From LMUY01 sp964657445 (GTDB lineage: Bacteria; Pseudomonadota; Alphaproteobacteria; Acetobacterales; Acetobacteraceae), in NCBI GenBank assembly GCA_964657445.1, contig CAZZVB010000210.1, forward strand, positions 1-7,224: a stretch of 7,224 bases of DNA, read 5' to 3'. This document shows, in pieces, positions 5,853 through 7,224 of the stretch (its first letter is position 1; every line of letters begins with the position of its first letter). Position numbers and translations under genes: made by a program. The notes beneath the pieces were generated by a model. That model had not been told where the DNA came from and searched no databases. It saw nothing but the letters and a program-made list of their open reading frames with translations.

Positions 5853-6746
5853 GTGACCGCATCAAAGCCAACGTTTGCGACATTCTGGGCCGGTCGGACA
5901 GTTTCGGCATTCGAAGCGGCGTGCATGACGTCGTTTCTCGCGCACGGGTACGAATACACCGTCTTTTCTTATGATAATATTTCGAACCTGCCTCCGGGCG
6001 TCTCGTTTCGAAACGCGTCGGAAATCACCGATGCCAGCAATCTCGATCGCTTCTTGATCAAGGGACTGCCGAACCTCAGCCATTTCTCCGACCTTTTCCG
6101 CTACGAGCTGTTCAAGCGCACTCGCCATATTTGGGTCGACACGGACATGCTCCTGCTTCGCCCCCTCGATTTACCAACGTATGACCATTTGCTGGCGAAA
6201 GAAGACGCTACGACGCTATGCGGGGCGATCATGCGTCTCGACGGATCTCATCCAAGCCTCGACACATTGATCGAGCGGACGGAAGCGCTGCGCGACCGCG
6301 AACTTGTTTGGGGCGCGACAGGGCCACGCCTGCTGACTTCGGTGTTTCCGAAGCATGACATTATGCAGGCAGCCTATGGGGCAGAGATGTTCTTCCCGGT
6401 TCATTATGCGCAATCGTGGAAGCTGTTCCTGCCAGCAACCCGCGACGAGTGTGCGGAACTCTGCCGCCAGGCATTTACAGTCCATCTTTGGAATGATCGC
6501 GTGGTGAAGCTTGGCGTTTGGAAGCGCTTCTGCCCACCGGTAGGCTCATTCCTTGAGCAGCAATTCCGGGCAAATGACTGCCTGCGCTTCTTTGACGACA
6601 CCTACCCGGAGAGCGTCATGCAGGCGATGGTGGAGAACTGGCGCATGCGCTGCGAGGGCGGCGACATAGGTGTGGGCCAGTGGATGCGGCGGGCGGTGCC
6701 GAGCGCGCGTCTTACCATTCGGCGGCGAATGAATATGCCAACTTAA
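5853..6746 (+). CDS. DXD-motif glycosyltransferase (GT32-like, Gly_transf_sug / alpha-1,4-galactosyltransferase-like)
   Basis: From the GTG at 5853 the protein has 297 residues. It starts directly with the family's N-terminal strand-helix (FATFWAGRTVSAFEAACMTSF), then HGYEYTVFSYDN. It then has SDLFRYELF (79-87) and HIWVDTDMLLLRPLD (92-106), with the DXD metal/nucleotide-sugar motif at D96-T97-D98. WGATGPRLLT (153-162) and TVHLWN (209-214) match the late motifs of this family. It should transfer a sugar from a nucleotide-sugar donor to a glycan acceptor on the cytoplasmic face of the inner membrane; donor and acceptor are unknown. There is no signal peptide or clear membrane helix. An in-frame GTG at 5796 would add 19 residues unlike the family. 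It follows a structured leader and faces away from the other putative glycosyltransferase, consistent with an exopolysaccharide or LPS locus. Confidence 0.88.
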   Translation: MTASKPTFATFWAGRTVSAFEAACMTSFLAHGYEYTVFSYDNISNLPPGVSFRNASEITDASNLDRFLIKGLPNLSHFSDLFRYELFKRTRHIWVDTDMLLLRPLDLPTYDHLLAKEDATTLCGAIMRLDGSHPSLDTLIERTEALRDRELVWGATGPRLLTSVFPKHDIMQAAYGAEMFFPVHYAQSWKLFLPATRDECAELCRQAFTVHLWNDRVVKLGVWKRFCPPVGSFLEQQFRANDCLRFFDDTYPESVMQAMVENWRMRCEGGDIGVGQWMRRAVPSARLTIRRRMNMPT

Positions 6747-6869
6747 TGTTCCGGGTTTATTGCTCCGGTTCAGAGGGTTTAGAACGCCGTTCAGTCACGC
6801 AATGGCCTGACTCACCATATCGTGTCGGTCATTTGCCGGTAGTCGTCTGCTGGGGAGCAGCAACGAGCG

Positions 6870-6899
6870 CGTAAAGGCAACTGAAATGGGAGCTTTACG
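6870..6899 (+). other. Inverted repeat just upstream of the last gene
   Basis: CGTAAAG (6870-6876) and CTTTACG (6893-6899) are perfect 7-bp arms separated by 16 nt, ending 8 nt before ATG 6908. It could be an operator or a weak hairpin covering the ribosome-binding region. The short arms make chance a real possibility. The rest of the 161-nt gap (6747-6907) shows no convincing terminator for the glycosyltransferase gene and no promoter I would defend. Confidence 0.3.
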
Positions 6900-6907
6900 G
6901 GGTTTGT

Positions 6908-7224
6908 ATGCGCTTCGCCGTTCAGGAAGGTCAAACCTCAGCAACGATCTATGTTGGTGAGCACAGCATTTTAGCGGTCCAGCATCTTATCGATCACTTG
7001 CGCGCCGCTTGCGGCTTGGGTGCGGACATTCTTACATCCCTTCCGTGGTTTCTGGCGCACGCGCGCCGCTCGGAAGCGCTGCCCGTCATCGTGGTTCTCC
7101 ACACCCGCGACAACGGCAGCGATGCGCCGGTCGGGGCCTTGCTCCTGCACGGTCGAAAGGTTGTGAATGTCCCCACCGGCATGTTCAAGGCCGGGTATCT
7201 CTGCGGTCGCGGCGCCGCTATTGG
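6908..7224 (+). CDS. Partial CDS, hypothetical; possible CelD/BcsL-like (GNAT-fold) acyltransferase N-terminus (3' end outside the window)
   Basis: The frame opens with ATG 6908 (MRFAVQEGQTSATIYVG) and stays open for 105 codons to the window edge; the in-frame stop upstream is at 6872 and this is the first ATG after it. GGGG (6899-6902) five bases before the ATG may serve as a weak ribosome binding site. Visible content: a helix with LIDHLRAACG, then LTSLPWFLAHARR, then two strands ALPVIVVLHTRDN and PVGALLLHGRKV. This order (a W-F-L helix followed by strands ending in a P-V-G-x-L-L-L segment) resembles the start of CelD/BcsL-type acetyltransferases found in polysaccharide loci. The match is from memory of the family pattern, so the function is tentative. 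Third-position GC bias and continuous openness support a real gene. Co-orientation with the GT32-like gene suggests the same locus. Confidence 0.65.
   Translation, partial: MRFAVQEGQTSATIYVGEHSILAVQHLIDHLRAACGLGADILTSLPWFLAHARRSEALPVIVVLHTRDNGSDAPVGALLLHGRKVVNVPTGMFKAGYLCGRGAAI

Noticed and set aside
6847..6860. Small hairpin CTGCT-GGGG-AGCAG
   Set aside because: A 5-bp stem without a U-run is too weak to call a terminator or regulatory site.
6785..6923. Direct repeat of CGCCGTTCAG (near 6785 and near 6914)
   Set aside because: A single 10-nt repeat with no extension, one copy inside a coding region, is plausible by chance.

Overview
This window looks like the chromosome of a GC-rich Gram-negative bacterium, most likely an alphaproteobacterium (possibly near Acetobacteraceae or Rhizobiales). 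The basis is codon use, tightly overlapping operons, a xanthine-dehydrogenase-family molybdenum hydroxylase whose small subunit is fused to a CoxG domain, and polysaccharide-type glycosyltransferases next door. The taxonomic guess is inference; no rRNA or tRNA gene is present.

Left part (1-2268, + strand): the end of a three-gene operon for a molybdenum hydroxylase of the CO dehydrogenase/xanthine dehydrogenase family. It runs from the 3' end of the molybdopterin-binding large subunit, to the FAD-binding medium subunit, to a small subunit with two [2Fe-2S] clusters fused to a CoxG/SRPBCC domain. Each gene overlaps the next by 4 nt. The linker of the fusion protein is partly encoded by a palindromic repeat that looks like a REPIN (two inverted REP elements), read in frame. 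This is the most interesting feature here.

Middle (2250-4677): a minus-strand pair, metal-dependent amidohydrolase then glutathione S-transferase-like protein, with only 5 nt between them. Its last 19 bp overlap the end of the oxidoreductase operon in convergent orientation. A RidA-family gene is transcribed divergently from the amidohydrolase. Hydroxylase, cyclic-amide-type hydrolase and imine/enamine deaminase together suggest catabolism of a nitrogen-containing, perhaps heterocyclic, compound. The substrate cannot be read from the sequence.

Right part (4718-7224): a change of theme to surface polysaccharide. A minus-strand protein with a GT-A-like acidic motif is divergent from a clear DXD (GT32-like) glycosyltransferase. 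The latter has a leader with two mutually exclusive hairpins and a GTG start behind a perfect Shine-Dalgarno. After a 161-nt gap, the 5' part of another gene (possibly a CelD-like acyltransferase) runs off the window. The two glycosyltransferase genes look less GC-rich than the catabolic genes, with an AT-rich patch around 5335-5410, as often seen in exchanged polysaccharide loci. No insertion sequence, CRISPR array, tRNA, integrase or complete novel system was seen.
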